Origin: Pararhizobium_B sp963838155
Lineage (GTDB): Bacteria > Pseudomonadota > Alphaproteobacteria > Rhizobiales > Rhizobiaceae
Length of the DNA stretch: 64,000 bases
NCBI GenBank assembly: GCA_963838155.1
Contig: CAWIQE010000038.1
Location: 62,001 to 126,000, forward strand
Direction: 5' to 3'
How positions within the stretch are numbered: the stretch's first letter is position 1; every line of letters starts with the position of its first letter. Of this stretch, positions 1 to 9,358 are shown piece by piece. The position numbers and the translations under genes are program-made. The notes beneath the pieces were generated by a model. It was not told the DNA's origin. It was given only the letters and a program-made list of their open reading frames with translations, and made no database searches.

Positions 1-509
1 CCCGCGCCCACATAGTCGAGAGCCACCGATTTCGTCAGCCCGATCACGGCGGCCTTGGTCGTTCCGTAGATGAACCGGTTCGGCGCCGCGATCACCGTCG
101 AGGCGACCGACGCCATGTTGACGATCGAGGCCCCGCCGCGCTCGAGCATGCCCGGCAGGAACGCGCGGATCATGCGGTACATGGCGCGGACGTTGAGATT
201 GACGGAAAAATCGAAATCCTCTTCCCCGCATTCCAGGATCGTCCCGTTGTGGACGTAGCCGGCGCAGTTGAAGAGGATGTCGGGCGCCTCCATGCCGCCG
301 GCAAAGGCCTCGATGGCCGCAAGGTCCAGCACGTCGAGGACGGCGGTCGAAAGATCCGCCTCTTTCGCAAGCTCGGCGAGCTTGCCGCCGTCGATGTCCG
401 TCGCGACGACCTTCGCGCCCTCCCGCGCGAAGGCCAGCGCCGCCGCCCGGCCCATCCCCTGCCCCGCGGCCGTCACGACCGCGGTCTTGCCTGCAAGCCG
501 TCCGCTCAT
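1..509 (-). CDS. SDR-family oxidoreductase (3' end outside window)
   Basis: This is a short-chain dehydrogenase/reductase whose C-terminal third lies beyond the left edge. Visible are the Rossmann glycine motif TAAGQGMG (residues 13-20), the acidic end of beta-2 (D38, suggesting NAD preference), the NCAG motif near residue 83, the active-site serine region and the YxxxK pair in YGTTK. Family members are about 245-250 aa; about 169 are visible. By eye the sequence resembles the DHRS6/3-hydroxybutyrate dehydrogenase branch, so a small hydroxy acid or sugar acid is a plausible substrate, but this is inference. The ATG at 509 is preferred over the in-frame ATG at 515 because the AGGGAG ribosome site sits 7 nt from the former and only 1 nt from the latter. 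It may work with the neighbouring hydroxyacid dehydrogenase and aldolase. Confidence 0.85.
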   Translation of the reverse strand, partial: MSGRLAGKTAVVTAAGQGMGRAAALAFAREGAKVVATDIDGGKLAELAKEADLSTAVLDVLDLAAIEAFAGGMEAPDILFNCAGYVHNGTILECGEEDFDFSVNLNVRAMYRMIRAFLPGMLERGGASIVNMASVASTVIAAPNRFIYGTTKAAVIGLTKSVALDYVGA

Positions 510-781
510 GTTCATGCTCCCTGTCACGTTCGAGATCGTCGTCGCCTGTCTTTTTTCACCCGGCGCGCCATCCCGCAAGTCCCCGTGCGCCGGCGCGGAC
601 GAGGACGGAAGCCCGGCGGCACCCCGGTCCTTGAGCCCGTCCCCGGCGGTGAAACGGTTTCCTTACCATGTTCCGATAAGAAAAAGTGGGAATGGACATT
701 TCCCGTGAAGGCTTTGGAAAGCATCGGAACATCGAGCAGACTTCGGAGTTCTGCCCGGAACAGCCAAAAGGTAGTTTCAGT

Positions 782-985
782 ATGGCACGCGCCGATAACA
801 AGTTGGCGGAGGAGAAGATCGCGGCGATAAGAGCCCGGTTCCAGAATCCCGACGTTCACCGTTTCCTGCACGATCTCCCCGTCTTCCGGGTCGAGCCCGA
901 GCTGCCCCAATCGCTGGAGGACAAGCTCCGCCGGCTCGACGAAGCCGAGAGCGAAGACGACGACGGCGGCAAGGACAGCCATTGA
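782..985 (+). CDS. Small acidic hypothetical protein
   Basis: A 67-aa reading frame preceded by an AAAAGGTAG ribosome-binding sequence at good spacing. The protein is charged, with a C-terminal segment PQSLEDKLRRLDE followed by an acidic tail. That segment faintly recalls the NepR anti-sigma motif, but there is no PhyR or EcfG nearby, so I do not assign it. There is no signal peptide or membrane segment. It sits alone between two genes on the other strand. Function unknown; it could also be a chance ORF. Confidence 0.45.
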   Translation: MARADNKLAEEKIAAIRARFQNPDVHRFLHDLPVFRVEPELPQSLEDKLRRLDEAESEDDDGGKDSH

Positions 986-1067
986 CCGCGTTTCCGGACC
1001 CGCCGGGAACACGCGGGACCGAACCCCTTTTCAGCAAAAGTCGCAAGCTGCCGGCGCGGAGCGGCGA

Positions 1068-2042
1068 TCATTCCCCGTTCAGCACGCGGACCGGACTGCC
1101 GTCGAGCCACGCCGACAGGCATTCGACGGCATCGGCGTAGAAGATCTCGTAGGTTTCGCGCGTCACATAGCCGATATGCGGCGTCGCGAGCACGTTCGCC
1201 AGCCGCCGGAACGGATGGGAAGCCGGCAAAGGTTCCCGGTCGAAGACGTCCAGCGCCGCTCCCGCCAGCCGCCCCGATTCCAGCGCCTCGATCAGCGCCT
1301 CCTCGTCGACGAGCGGCCCGCGGGCCGTGTTGACGATGACGGAATCCGGCTTCATGAGCCCGATCTCGCGCCGGCCGATGACATGCCGGGTCTCCTCCGT
1401 CAGGCGCAGATGCAGCGATACGACGTCCGATCGCGCCAGGAGGTCGTCGATGCCGGCCGCATGCCCGATGCCGAGCCCGGTGCATGCCTCCAGCCCGTTC
1501 GTGCGGTTCCAGCCGATGACGTCCATGCCGAACGCCTTGCCGTAGCCGGCGACCAGCCGGCCGAGCTTGCCGAGGCCGACGACGCCCAGCGTCCGTCCCG
1601 AAAGGCCGGAGCCGACGGTCAGCTGCCACTGCTGCCCGTTTCCCCTGAGGTTTTCCGATTCCGCCGGGATGTTCCGCATCAGGCCCAGGAGCAGGGCCCA
1701 GGCGAGTTCGGCGGCAGGCCCCACCGTCCCGCGGGTGCCGCACACGGTGACGCCGTTGGCGCGCGCCGCCTCCATGTCGATCGCGGCGTTGCCCATGCCG
1801 GTCGAAACGATCAGCCGCAGCTTCGGCAGCCGCGCCAGCACGCCGGCCGGAAACGGCGTGCGCTCGCGCATGGCCACGACCGCGTCGTAGTCCGCGAGAG
1901 CCGCCACGGTCGCGTCGTCGTGGAGAAAGGGCACGTCGAACCGGTCGCACTGCAGCCGCCCGTCGAGCGCCGACCAGTCGGCCGCCGCCGACGAGGCATC
2001 CTGATAGTCGTCCAGGATCGCGCATTTCGGTTCGTTCGTCAC
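1068..2042 (-). CDS. D-2-hydroxyacid dehydrogenase family protein
   Basis: A 324-aa NAD(P)-dependent D-isomer-specific 2-hydroxyacid dehydrogenase (phosphoglycerate dehydrogenase/glyoxylate reductase superfamily). The nucleotide-binding motif GLGKLG is at residues 156-161. The catalytic triad is R241 (in TARGPLVDE), E270 (in DVFDREPLP) and H289 (in TPHIGY). Length is typical. It would interconvert a 2-keto acid and a D-2-hydroxy acid; the substrate cannot be read from the sequence. Start: GTG at 2042, with AAGGAGGAG nine bases upstream. It lies 137 nt downstream of the DapA-family aldolase on the same strand, so the two may act in one sugar-acid pathway under the adjacent GntR regulator. Confidence 0.9.
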   Translation of the reverse strand: MTNEPKCAILDDYQDASSAAADWSALDGRLQCDRFDVPFLHDDATVAALADYDAVVAMRERTPFPAGVLARLPKLRLIVSTGMGNAAIDMEAARANGVTVCGTRGTVGPAAELAWALLLGLMRNIPAESENLRGNGQQWQLTVGSGLSGRTLGVVGLGKLGRLVAGYGKAFGMDVIGWNRTNGLEACTGLGIGHAAGIDDLLARSDVVSLHLRLTEETRHVIGRREIGLMKPDSVIVNTARGPLVDEEALIEALESGRLAGAALDVFDREPLPASHPFRRLANVLATPHIGYVTRETYEIFYADAVECLSAWLDGSPVRVLNGE

Positions 2043-2179
2043 GGGGCCCGCTCCTCCTTGCTGCCGCCGCGCGGCGGAAGCAGACCCCGCCCGCCCCGCT
2101 CGCACGGAGCGACTATAGCGGATTGCGGCCGGCCGGCCAGACGGCGCGCCGGCAAATGATCCCGGCCCGCCGCCGCATT

Positions 2180-3121
2180 TCAGGTCACCAGGCGGGCGAC
2201 CTTGCGCTCGGTGCGCGCCATCAGCCGCTCGAGCTCGGCGAGGTCGGTGGCGTTGAGCGTCGGGCCGGGCGCGCGCACCTTGGCGCTGGCGATGGCGCCG
2301 CGCTTCTGCAGCACGGTCTTGCGCAGCGCCAGGCCGATGCCGATCTGCTGTTCGTGGCGCAGGATCGGAAGATAGGCGTCGTAGACGTCCTCGGCGCGGT
2401 CCGGCTCGCCGGCATGGAAGAGGTCGACCACCTGCACCAGCATCTCCGGATAGGCGAAGCCGGTCATGGCCCCGTCGGCGCCGCGCGCCATCTCCTGCGG
2501 CAGGTAGAGCCCGCCATTGCCGCACAGGATCGACATGCGCGGCGTATCGCCCGTTCCGGTCCGCCTGCGCACGGCGGAGACCTTGTTCAGGCCCGGGCAG
2601 TCCTCGTGCTTCAGCATGACGATCTGCGGCAGTTCGCGGGTCAATTTCACGATGGTGTCGACGGAGACCGGCACCCCGGTCGTCTGCGGATAGTCCTGGT
2701 AGCACACCGGCACGTCGGGCCCGAGGGCCGCGCAGACCTCGGCGAAATAGCCGAACACCCGATCCTCCAGCGGCCGCCCGGGAACCGGCGCCACCATGAC
2801 GCCCGCCGCCCCGAGCGCCATCGCCTCGTGCGCCAGCGCCTTCTGGTTGTCGATCCCGGGGCCGGACACGCCGACGATGACGGGCAGGCGCCCGTCCAGC
2901 CGCTTGAGGATCCGCCGCGCGACGGCGATCAATTCCTCCGGCGTCAGCTTGTTCGCCTCCCCCATCACGCCGAGGATGGTCAGCCCGCCGGCGCCCTTCT
3001 CGACGTAGAAATCGGTGAGCAAATCCACGCTTGCGAAGTCGACGGCGCCGTCTTCCCTGAACGGCGTGGCGGCGATGACGAAGACGCCTCTCGTCTCGCG
3101 ATCGATCAATCCTGCTGGCAC
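2180..3121 (-). CDS. DapA/NanA-family aldolase
   Basis: A 313-aa class I aldolase of the dihydrodipicolinate synthase/N-acetylneuraminate lyase family, a TIM barrel forming a Schiff base through K171 (LKHED). The conserved tyrosine is in YQDYP (Y141 or Y144). The DapA substrate loop GTTGE is replaced by GVMGE at 51-55, so lysine biosynthesis is unlikely; a catabolic 2-keto-acid or keto-deoxy-sugar lyase is more plausible. Start: GTG at 3121 with AGGAG six bases upstream. An adjacent GntR regulator and a divergent sugar importer suggest catabolism of an imported sugar or sugar acid; the substrate is unknown. Confidence 0.88.
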   Translation of the reverse strand: MPAGLIDRETRGVFVIAATPFREDGAVDFASVDLLTDFYVEKGAGGLTILGVMGEANKLTPEELIAVARRILKRLDGRLPVIVGVSGPGIDNQKALAHEAMALGAAGVMVAPVPGRPLEDRVFGYFAEVCAALGPDVPVCYQDYPQTTGVPVSVDTIVKLTRELPQIVMLKHEDCPGLNKVSAVRRRTGTGDTPRMSILCGNGGLYLPQEMARGADGAMTGFAYPEMLVQVVDLFHAGEPDRAEDVYDAYLPILRHEQQIGIGLALRKTVLQKRGAIASAKVRAPGPTLNATDLAELERLMARTERKVARLVT

Positions 3122-3198
3122 GTATCGCTCCTCTCGCTCAAGCGGACGGATGACCGGGCGACGGCCCGGTCGACGGGGATTCCTTATACCGCCTTCGC

Positions 3199-3897
3199 TC
3201 AGGCGAAAAGGTCGGGCTGGGCGCGGATCAGGTCGTCGATCGACTTGAACACCTCCCGGAGGTGGTGGCACATGTGCTCCACGGCCTCCTCGACGGCGCC
3301 GCCCTCGATCGCCTCGGCGATCGCCCGGTGCTGCTCGTAGAGGCATCCGACATGCCCCGGATGCGGCAGGCTCAGATAGCGCACCCGGTCGAGCTGTCCC
3401 TTGACGTTCTGGATCGCCCGCCAGGCCCGGCTGAGGTCGCAGAAATCCGAGAAGATGTGGTGGAAGTCCTCGTCCAGCCGCTGGAAATCGGTCAGGTCGC
3501 CCGCCGCCGCGGCCCGCTTCTGTTCGCACAGATTGGCCCGCAGCCGCATCGTCAGCGTCGAATCGGCCTTTTCCGCCGCCTTCCGCACCACCGCCGTCTC
3601 CAGCGCCTCGCGGATGAACTGCGCCTCGAACACTTCGGGGATTCGGATCGGCGCGACCTGCGTGCCGCGCTGCGGGAAGATGTCGACGAGCCCCTCGTCG
3701 GCCAGCTTGATCAGGGCCTCGCGCACCGGGGTGCGGCTGATGCCGAGCCGAAGCGCCAGTTCCTTCTCGCTGAGTGCGTCCTTGGGCCGCAGTTCCACGG
3801 TCAGTATGGCACGCTTGATCCAGGCATGCGCCTGCACGGCGATCGGCATCTTCGGGTCGATCGCTTCCGACCAGCTGGTCGTCTCGAGTATCGTCAA
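3199..3897 (-). CDS. GntR-family regulator (FadR/FCD subfamily)
   Basis: A 232-aa regulator with an N-terminal winged helix-turn-helix (LSEKELALRLGISRTPVREA) and an all-helical FCD ligand domain carrying the histidine-rich positions typical of metal and organic-acid binding (for example HHIF and MCHHL). It lies just upstream of the aldolase and is divergent from the CUT1 transporter, so it probably controls both. The start is uncertain. TTG at 3897 has an AGGGA sequence eight bases upstream and is chosen. ATG at 3849 lacks a ribosome site and would leave almost nothing before the wing. Confidence 0.85.
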   Translation of the reverse strand: MTILETTSWSEAIDPKMPIAVQAHAWIKRAILTVELRPKDALSEKELALRLGISRTPVREALIKLADEGLVDIFPQRGTQVAPIRIPEVFEAQFIREALETAVVRKAAEKADSTLTMRLRANLCEQKRAAAAGDLTDFQRLDEDFHHIFSDFCDLSRAWRAIQNVKGQLDRVRYLSLPHPGHVGCLYEQHRAIAEAIEGGAVEEAVEHMCHHLREVFKSIDDLIRAQPDLFA

Positions 3898-4033
3898 TTT
3901 CCCGGTCCCTGCATATGCTTGACGGCGGCCGGACCGAAGCCTCCCCTGCGATGCCGCAGGCGCCCGACCCGCCATTTTCCCGACGCCCCCTCGTGTTTCG
4001 GCGCACCGATGCGGCGACATCTCCGCAATCGTT

Positions 4034-4063
4034 TGACATACTACCATGGCACGGTGTTATCCT
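4034..4063 (+). promoter_or_regulatory. Putative promoter of the CUT1 transporter operon
   Basis: TTGACA at 4034-4039 is followed after 18 bases by TTATCC (4058-4063; GTTATC if the spacer is 17). It lies about 45 nt before the start of the binding-protein gene, in the divergent region shared with the GntR regulator. The -35 is perfect and the -10 is weak, as expected for a regulated promoter. Confidence 0.5.
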
Positions 4064-4107
4064 CCATGCGCGGCGATCAAAAAGCCGCGAGCAAGAGGAG
4101 GAAACAC

Positions 4108-5472
4108 ATGCCCAATTGGACGTCGCGTGCCAAGGCACGCGCGGTCGCGCTCGGCGTCATCGCCACGGCGCTGCTGGCGACATCGGCCCAGGCCGCCACG
4201 CTCACGGTGTGGTGGAACAAGGGCTTCTATCCCAGCGAGGACAAGGCGATGAACGACGTCGTCGCGGCCTGGGAGAAGAAGACCGGCAACAAGGTCAACC
4301 TGTCCTATTACAGCACCAGCGACATCGCGACCAAGTTCGTGTCCGCCCTGACCGCCGGTCAGGTTCCGGACGTCGCCTATTCCGACCTGAACGACTTCCT
4401 GATCACGCCTCAACAGGCCTGGAAGGGCAATCTCGTCGACGTGTCGAGCATCGTCGAGCCGCTCAAGGACGAATATACCAAGACGGCACTGATGTCGTCC
4501 TATCTCTACAACAACGAGGCCCACAAGAGGAGCTACTACACCGTCCCGCTGAAGCAGCAGGCTCTTCATAATTTCTACTGGAAGCCGCTCATCGAGGAGG
4601 CCGGGCTTTCGGAAAAGGACATCCCCGACACTTGGGATGCCTACTGGGACTTCTGGGCCAAGGTACAGAAGAAGCTCCGCGCCGACGGCAAGCGCATCTA
4701 CGCGCTCGGCTTCCCGATGTCGACCGTCGACACCGACAACTTCTACACCTTCAACCAGTTCGCGCTCGCTTACGGTGCCCGCTTCGTCAATCCGGACGGC
4801 ACGCTCAACCTGACGAAGGAGACCCGCGACGCGGCGATCAAGACGCTGACCTTCTTCAAGTCGAAATACGACGCCGGCCTGATCCCGTCGAGCGCCCTCA
4901 ACTGGGGCGATGCGGACAACAACGCGGCGTTCTTCTCCAAGCAGATCGTCATGACGCCGAACGCGTCGCTGTCGATCCCGGTGTCGAAGGCCGACGACAA
5001 GGACGTCTACGACAACCAGATCCGGACAGGCATGATGCCGAAGGGTCCCGACGGCAAGACGGTCGACAGCCTCGTGGCGGTCAAGGTGGCCTTCATCCCG
5101 AAGGGTGCCAAGCACATCGACCTCGCCAAGGACTTCCTTGCCTTCCTCGCGCAGCCGAAGCGTCTCGACTCCATGCTTCGGGCCGCACAGGGCCGCTGGC
5201 TGCCGGTCATGCCCAAGTCGATCAAGGAGGATCCCTTCTGGACGAACCCGAAGGACCCCCACATCCCCGTGGCGGTCAAGCAGGAAGTGACCGGCCCGAC
5301 CGTCCCGTGGCCGATGGCCTTCAACCCCGCCTACGCTCAGGTGAACGCCGAGCAGGTCTGGGGCAAGGCCGAGGGCGACGTCATCAACAACGGCGTCAGC
5401 CCGGAGAAGGCCGTCGACACGGCGTTCTCCCGCATCAAGTCGATCTTCGCGCAATACCAGATCAAGAAGTGA
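4108..5472 (+). CDS. Sugar ABC transporter substrate-binding protein (CUT1, family 1)
   Basis: A 454-aa periplasmic binding protein of the extracellular solute-binding protein family 1. The signal peptide spans about residues 1-29, with a basic start, a hydrophobic core and cleavage after SAQA. The mature protein begins with the typical LTVWW strand. An AGAGGAGGAAACAC ribosome site precedes the ATG at 4108. Two CUT1 permeases follow within a few bases, so the three genes form an operon. The family carries oligosaccharides, polyols or sugar phosphates; the ligand is not decidable here. The neighbouring aldolase and dehydrogenases hint at a sugar acid or derivative. Confidence 0.92.
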   Translation: MPNWTSRAKARAVALGVIATALLATSAQAATLTVWWNKGFYPSEDKAMNDVVAAWEKKTGNKVNLSYYSTSDIATKFVSALTAGQVPDVAYSDLNDFLITPQQAWKGNLVDVSSIVEPLKDEYTKTALMSSYLYNNEAHKRSYYTVPLKQQALHNFYWKPLIEEAGLSEKDIPDTWDAYWDFWAKVQKKLRADGKRIYALGFPMSTVDTDNFYTFNQFALAYGARFVNPDGTLNLTKETRDAAIKTLTFFKSKYDAGLIPSSALNWGDADNNAAFFSKQIVMTPNASLSIPVSKADDKDVYDNQIRTGMMPKGPDGKTVDSLVAVKVAFIPKGAKHIDLAKDFLAFLAQPKRLDSMLRAAQGRWLPVMPKSIKEDPFWTNPKDPHIPVAVKQEVTGPTVPWPMAFNPAYAQVNAEQVWGKAEGDVINNGVSPEKAVDTAFSRIKSIFAQYQIKK

Positions 5473-5476
5473 TCGC

Positions 5477-6412
5477 ATGACGCGCGTCTCGCCGCCCCAT
5501 ACCGGGCAGGGAGCGACGGGCACCGCCGGAGGCGGTGCCCGAACGGCCGCATCGGCCGCTCCATCCGCATCGCGGCGTATTACCGCCGAGAGCATCTGGG
5601 GAATCGCCTTCATCCTCCCCTATTTGGCGGTGTTCTGCCTGTTCGTCGTCTATCCCGTCGGCTACGGCCTCTGGCTCGGGACGCGGTGGTCGAGCTTCCA
5701 GACGCTCCTGAACGACCCCATCTACTATCGTACGATCTTCAACACGCTCCTGCTGCTGGTCGTCGGCGTCAACATCAAGATGGCGCTCGCCCTGCTGCTG
5801 TCGGGCTTCTTCCTGCAGCGCTACAAATTCATGCCGCTGCTGCTGCTGATCTTCATTCTGCCCTGGGCCATGCCCGCCATACCGACCTTCATCTCGGTCC
5901 GCTGGATGCTGAACAGCCAGTGGGGCATCATCAACAACGTCATCTGGGCGGTTGCGCAGGTCGACGGTCCGGGCTGGCTCACCAACCCGACCCTCGCCAT
6001 GGGAAGCGTCATCGTCTTCTACATCTGGAAATGGCTGCCCTTCTGGACGGTGATCTTCATCGCCGGCCGCACCGCGATCCCCACCGAGCTATACGAGGCG
6101 GCGTGGCTCGACGGCGCCAACAGCGTCCAGCTCTTCCGCTTCATCACCTTCCCGATGATGGCCAGCCTCTACCTCATCTGCACCGTGCTTTCGACCATCT
6201 GGACGCTCGGAGACTACAACACCGTGCGCTTCATCACCGGCGGCGGACCGACGCTGTCGACGCACGTGCTCGCCACGCTCGGAATCCGCGACGCCTTCGA
6301 GGTCGGCCGGCCCTCCGTCGGCATGGCGGCGGTGATCTCGGCCCTGCCGGTGCTCGTTCCGCTGGTCGTTCTCCTGATCTGGCGCATGAACAAGGAAAGG
6401 GTACAGCTATGA
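5477..6412 (+). CDS. ABC transporter permease, CUT1 (MalF/UgpA-like)
   Basis: A 311-aa inner-membrane permease with six predicted hydrophobic segments and the cytoplasmic EAA loop EAAWLDGANSVQLF, which docks the ATPase. The N-terminal 35 residues are Gly/Ala-rich and hydrophilic. It starts 4 nt after the binding-protein stop and overlaps the next permease by four bases (ATGA), showing translational coupling. Confidence 0.9.
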   Translation: MTRVSPPHTGQGATGTAGGGARTAASAAPSASRRITAESIWGIAFILPYLAVFCLFVVYPVGYGLWLGTRWSSFQTLLNDPIYYRTIFNTLLLLVVGVNIKMALALLLSGFFLQRYKFMPLLLLIFILPWAMPAIPTFISVRWMLNSQWGIINNVIWAVAQVDGPGWLTNPTLAMGSVIVFYIWKWLPFWTVIFIAGRTAIPTELYEAAWLDGANSVQLFRFITFPMMASLYLICTVLSTIWTLGDYNTVRFITGGGPTLSTHVLATLGIRDAFEVGRPSVGMAAVISALPVLVPLVVLLIWRMNKERVQL

Positions 6413-7269
6413 GCGCGAGCGGCGGCCGCCTCGGCCACAGCCCCCTGCAGCGGCTCGGGACGCTGGCGATCAGCATCGTGATCCTGTTCTGGACGCTCCT
6501 GCCGATCTACAACATGGTGATCGTCGCCATGGAGCCGAAGCAGATCGTCTTCAGCGGCTCGCCCTGGCCGAAGAACCTCACCTTCGGGAATTTCTGGACG
6601 GTGATCACCCAGAATTTCTGGTACCTCGGCCACTTCTGGCGGCAGATGCTCAACAGCCTGTTCGTCGGGCTGGTGACGGCCGGGCTCGTGATCGCCATCG
6701 GCACCATGGCGAGCTTCGCGATCCATCGCCTGAAGGTGCGGGGCGGCTTCCTCCTGTCGAACGCCGCGCTCTTGAGCTACGCGATCCCGCTCTCGTTCCT
6801 GGCCATCCCCTTCTACAACATCCTCTACGCCTACGGCCTGCTGGACACGCTCTGGGCGCTGATCATCGTCGAGGTGACCTTCGCCTCGCCCTACGCCATC
6901 TTCATCTTCTCGCAATACAGCACCTCGATCCCGATGGAGCTGGACGAGGCCGCCAAGATCGACGGTGCCAGCGTCCCCCAGATCTTCTGGCGGGTCTTCC
7001 TGCCGCTGATGACGCCGGCCATCGTCGCCGTCGGCACCTATTCGCTCCTTCTCGCCTGGAACGAATATCTCTACGCCTTCCTGCTCCTGTCGTCCGAGAC
7101 GCAGGTCACCGTGCCGGTCGCCCTCGGCCACTTCCTGTCGAGCGACGACTCGCCGTGGAACATCCTGATGGCGGCGGCGCTCGTCTATTCCCTGCCGCCG
7201 CTCTTCATCTACTACCTGACCCGCAACCGCATGACGACGGGCATGACCATAGGCGGCGTGAAAGGCTAG
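6409..7269 (+). CDS. ABC transporter permease, CUT1 (MalG/UgpE-like)
   Basis: A 286-aa partner permease with six hydrophobic segments and the EAA loop MELDEAAKIDGASVPQIF. It starts in an ATGA overlap with the upstream permease and ends the operon. No CUT1 ATPase gene follows; the next gene is a convergent TetR regulator. The ATP-binding subunit is therefore presumably encoded elsewhere, perhaps a shared MsmK/UgpC-type ATPase. Confidence 0.9.
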   Translation: MSASGGRLGHSPLQRLGTLAISIVILFWTLLPIYNMVIVAMEPKQIVFSGSPWPKNLTFGNFWTVITQNFWYLGHFWRQMLNSLFVGLVTAGLVIAIGTMASFAIHRLKVRGGFLLSNAALLSYAIPLSFLAIPFYNILYAYGLLDTLWALIIVEVTFASPYAIFIFSQYSTSIPMELDEAAKIDGASVPQIFWRVFLPLMTPAIVAVGTYSLLLAWNEYLYAFLLLSSETQVTVPVALGHFLSSDDSPWNILMAAALVYSLPPLFIYYLTRNRMTTGMTIGGVKG

Positions 7270-7311
7270 AAACGGAAACGGCGCGAAGCGCGGAAGCGCT
7301 CAAATCCGGAG

Positions 7312-7977
7312 CTAGCCGGCGGGCGAAAGGGCGGGTTCGCCTGGCCGGGGCTCGGGGTCGCCGAGGGTCCTGTGGTCCGGGCGGTTCAGGAGCTTCGCCG
7401 TCGCCGAGAAGAACGCCCGGTCGAAATCGAGCTCCGGCGCGACCTTGGCATAGTCGTCGTCGACGAGCAGCGAGGCCGCGCCGTGGACGAAGGTCCACAA
7501 TTGCAGCGCGACGACCTGCGGATCGTCCTCGACATGGTTGGCCGCGCAATAGGCTTCGACTTCGCGGATGACGAAGCCGAAACATGCCTTGCCGCGGTCG
7601 GCGACCTCCGCGTTCGCGGCGAGCGCCGGCGTCTGTCCGAACATCAGCCGGAACAGCGGACGCTGCCTGGCGGCATGCTCGATATAGAACCGTTCGATCG
7701 CCACGATCCGCTCGACGGAACCCGCCGGATGGCGATCCGCTGCCGAGGCCATCCCGTCCTTCAAGGCATCGAACGCCTGGGAAACGACGTTGCCGAGAAT
7801 CTCGTCCTTGTTGCGGAAATGCCGATAGGGCGCGGCGGTGGAGACGCCGGCGATCCGGCACGCCTCGGCCAGCGAGAAGTTGCGTTCGCCGCGACTGAGG
7901 ATCAGTTCCCGCGCCGCCTCGATCAGCGCCCGGCGCAGCCCTCCGTGGTGGTAGGCTCCTGTTGACTTTTCCGACAT
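7312..7977 (-). CDS. TetR/AcrR-family regulator
   Basis: A 221-aa repressor-type protein. The N-terminal TetR helix-turn-helix is clear (FSLAEACRIAGVSTAAPYRHF), followed by a helical ligand domain of the TetR_C_33/WHG kind. The ATG at 7977 gives a normal TetR N-terminus of about 14 residues before the DNA-binding helix. It stands alone, convergent with the CUT1 operon. Its target is unknown, and no clear operator palindrome was recognised upstream. Confidence 0.88.
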   Translation of the reverse strand: MSEKSTGAYHHGGLRRALIEAARELILSRGERNFSLAEACRIAGVSTAAPYRHFRNKDEILGNVVSQAFDALKDGMASAADRHPAGSVERIVAIERFYIEHAARQRPLFRLMFGQTPALAANAEVADRGKACFGFVIREVEAYCAANHVEDDPQVVALQLWTFVHGAASLLVDDDYAKVAPELDFDRAFFSATAKLLNRPDHRTLGDPEPRPGEPALSPAG

Positions 7978-8172
7978 CTCGTCTCGCCGATCAAACCGGT
8001 TGCAGCGACCCGCCAGGGCGCCGCAGGGAGATGCCCCCACGGGCTATACCTATGGTGTCCGGCGGCGTTCCACCATTCACCTTTGGTGGAGGGCGCTCCT
8101 CAAAACGCGTGCAGGGCGCGACAAGCGTCGCGCCCTGCTTCGAAACGGCACGTGGCCGTGGCGGGATTGCGG

Positions 8173-9203
8173 TCAGGAGCAGCCGCAACCGCCACCGCTG
8201 TTGCCGTGATTGTTCCCATGGCCGCCATGGTTGCCGTTGTTGCCATGGCCGCCGTGGTTGCCGTTGTTCCCATGGCCGCCGTGGTTGCCGTTGTTCCCAT
8301 GGCCGCCGTGGTTGCCGTTGTTCCCATGGCCGCCGTGGTTGCCGTTGTTCCCATGGCCGCCGTGGTTGCCGTTGTTCCCATGGTGGCCATGGTTGCCGTT
8401 GTTGCCATGGTCGCCATGGTTGCCGTTGTTGCCATGGTGGCCGTTGTTGCCATGGTGGCCATTGTTCGCCATGGTGGCCATTGTTCCCATGGTGGCCATT
8501 GTTGCCATGGTGGCCATTGTTGCCACGGTGGCCGCGATGCCCATTGTTGCCATGGTGGCCGCGATGCCCGCGATGGCCGATGTGACTTGCCGCGGTGATG
8601 CCCGCGATGGCCGTCGTGACCGCCACGGTGATGCCCGCGATGGCCGTCGTGACCGCCACGGTGATGCCCGCGATGGCCGTCGTGATCTCCGCGGTGATGC
8701 CCGCGATGGCCGTCGTGATGCCCGCGGTGGTGCCCGCGATGGCCGTCGTGATGCCCGCGGTGGTGCCCGCGATGGCCGTCGTGATGCCCGCGATGGTGCC
8801 CGCGATGGCCGTCGTGATGCCCGCGGTGATGCCCGCGATGGCCGTCGTGATGCCCGCGGTGATGCCCGCGATGGCCGTCGTGATGGTGATGGCCGTGATG
8901 GCCGCCGCCGTTGGGCGGGGGCGGATCGCCGGGAGGCTGGCCGCCGCCTCCATTCGGCTTGCCGCCGGTCCTGCGATCGTCGCCACTGCCTTCGGCGACC
9001 GGATCGGACTTGATCAAGGCCGTCGTGCGCGGCGGACACTTGTAGGGTCGATGGACGGACGCACCGACGCGTTCATGGCACCGCCGGGCGGCATCGGCTC
9101 CGATCTTGTCCGCTGCCGAAGCTGCCAGGCTTGTCCCCCAAATGCACAGTCCAGTTAGTATGACGGTCGACGCCGCCTTCGTAATCAACTTGCCGAATGT
9201 CAT
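8173..9203 (-). pseudogene. His/Gly/Asn-rich exported repeat protein, frameshifted twice
   Basis: From ATG 9203 (AGGA ribosome site) the frame encodes a signal peptide (about residues 1-31, ending AASAA), a short region with two cysteines, a Pro/Gly stretch, and then long DGHRGHHRGHH repeats. Near 8587 the repeat pattern jumps to a second frame (GHRGHHGNN units). At 8467 an extra C moves it to a third frame (GNNGNHGGHG units), which ends GGGCGCS at a stop at 8173. Removing two single bases would restore one protein of about 340 aa with uninterrupted Gly-His-Asn repeats. Such histidine-rich exported proteins usually bind metal ions. Either the gene is decayed or phase-variable, or the repeats carry sequencing errors. 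The uninterrupted first frame would instead run to 8100 with an unrelated tail. Confidence 0.65.
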
Positions 9204-9358
9204 TTATTCCTACTCCACTAAAGAATTACAGCGCTTATTAGCATATTGTTAATTTCGCATCAACTAATATGATCGGCTCCGGTGATTCGCCGGCGCTCCT
9301 GATCGGTTCACGAAATGGGAGAAGGCTGCCATACTGTCGGCACGGAGGGACGACCGCG

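Noticed and set aside
2123..3340. Long plus-strand open frame over the aldolase and GntR genes
   Set aside because: It is antisense to genes with clear motifs, Arg/His/Asp-rich as expected of a GC-rich shadow frame.
8200..8900. Regular short repeats resembling a CRISPR or minisatellite array
   Set aside because: Units are 9-33 bp multiples of coding triplets with no unique spacers; they encode Gly-His-Asn repeats of an exported protein.
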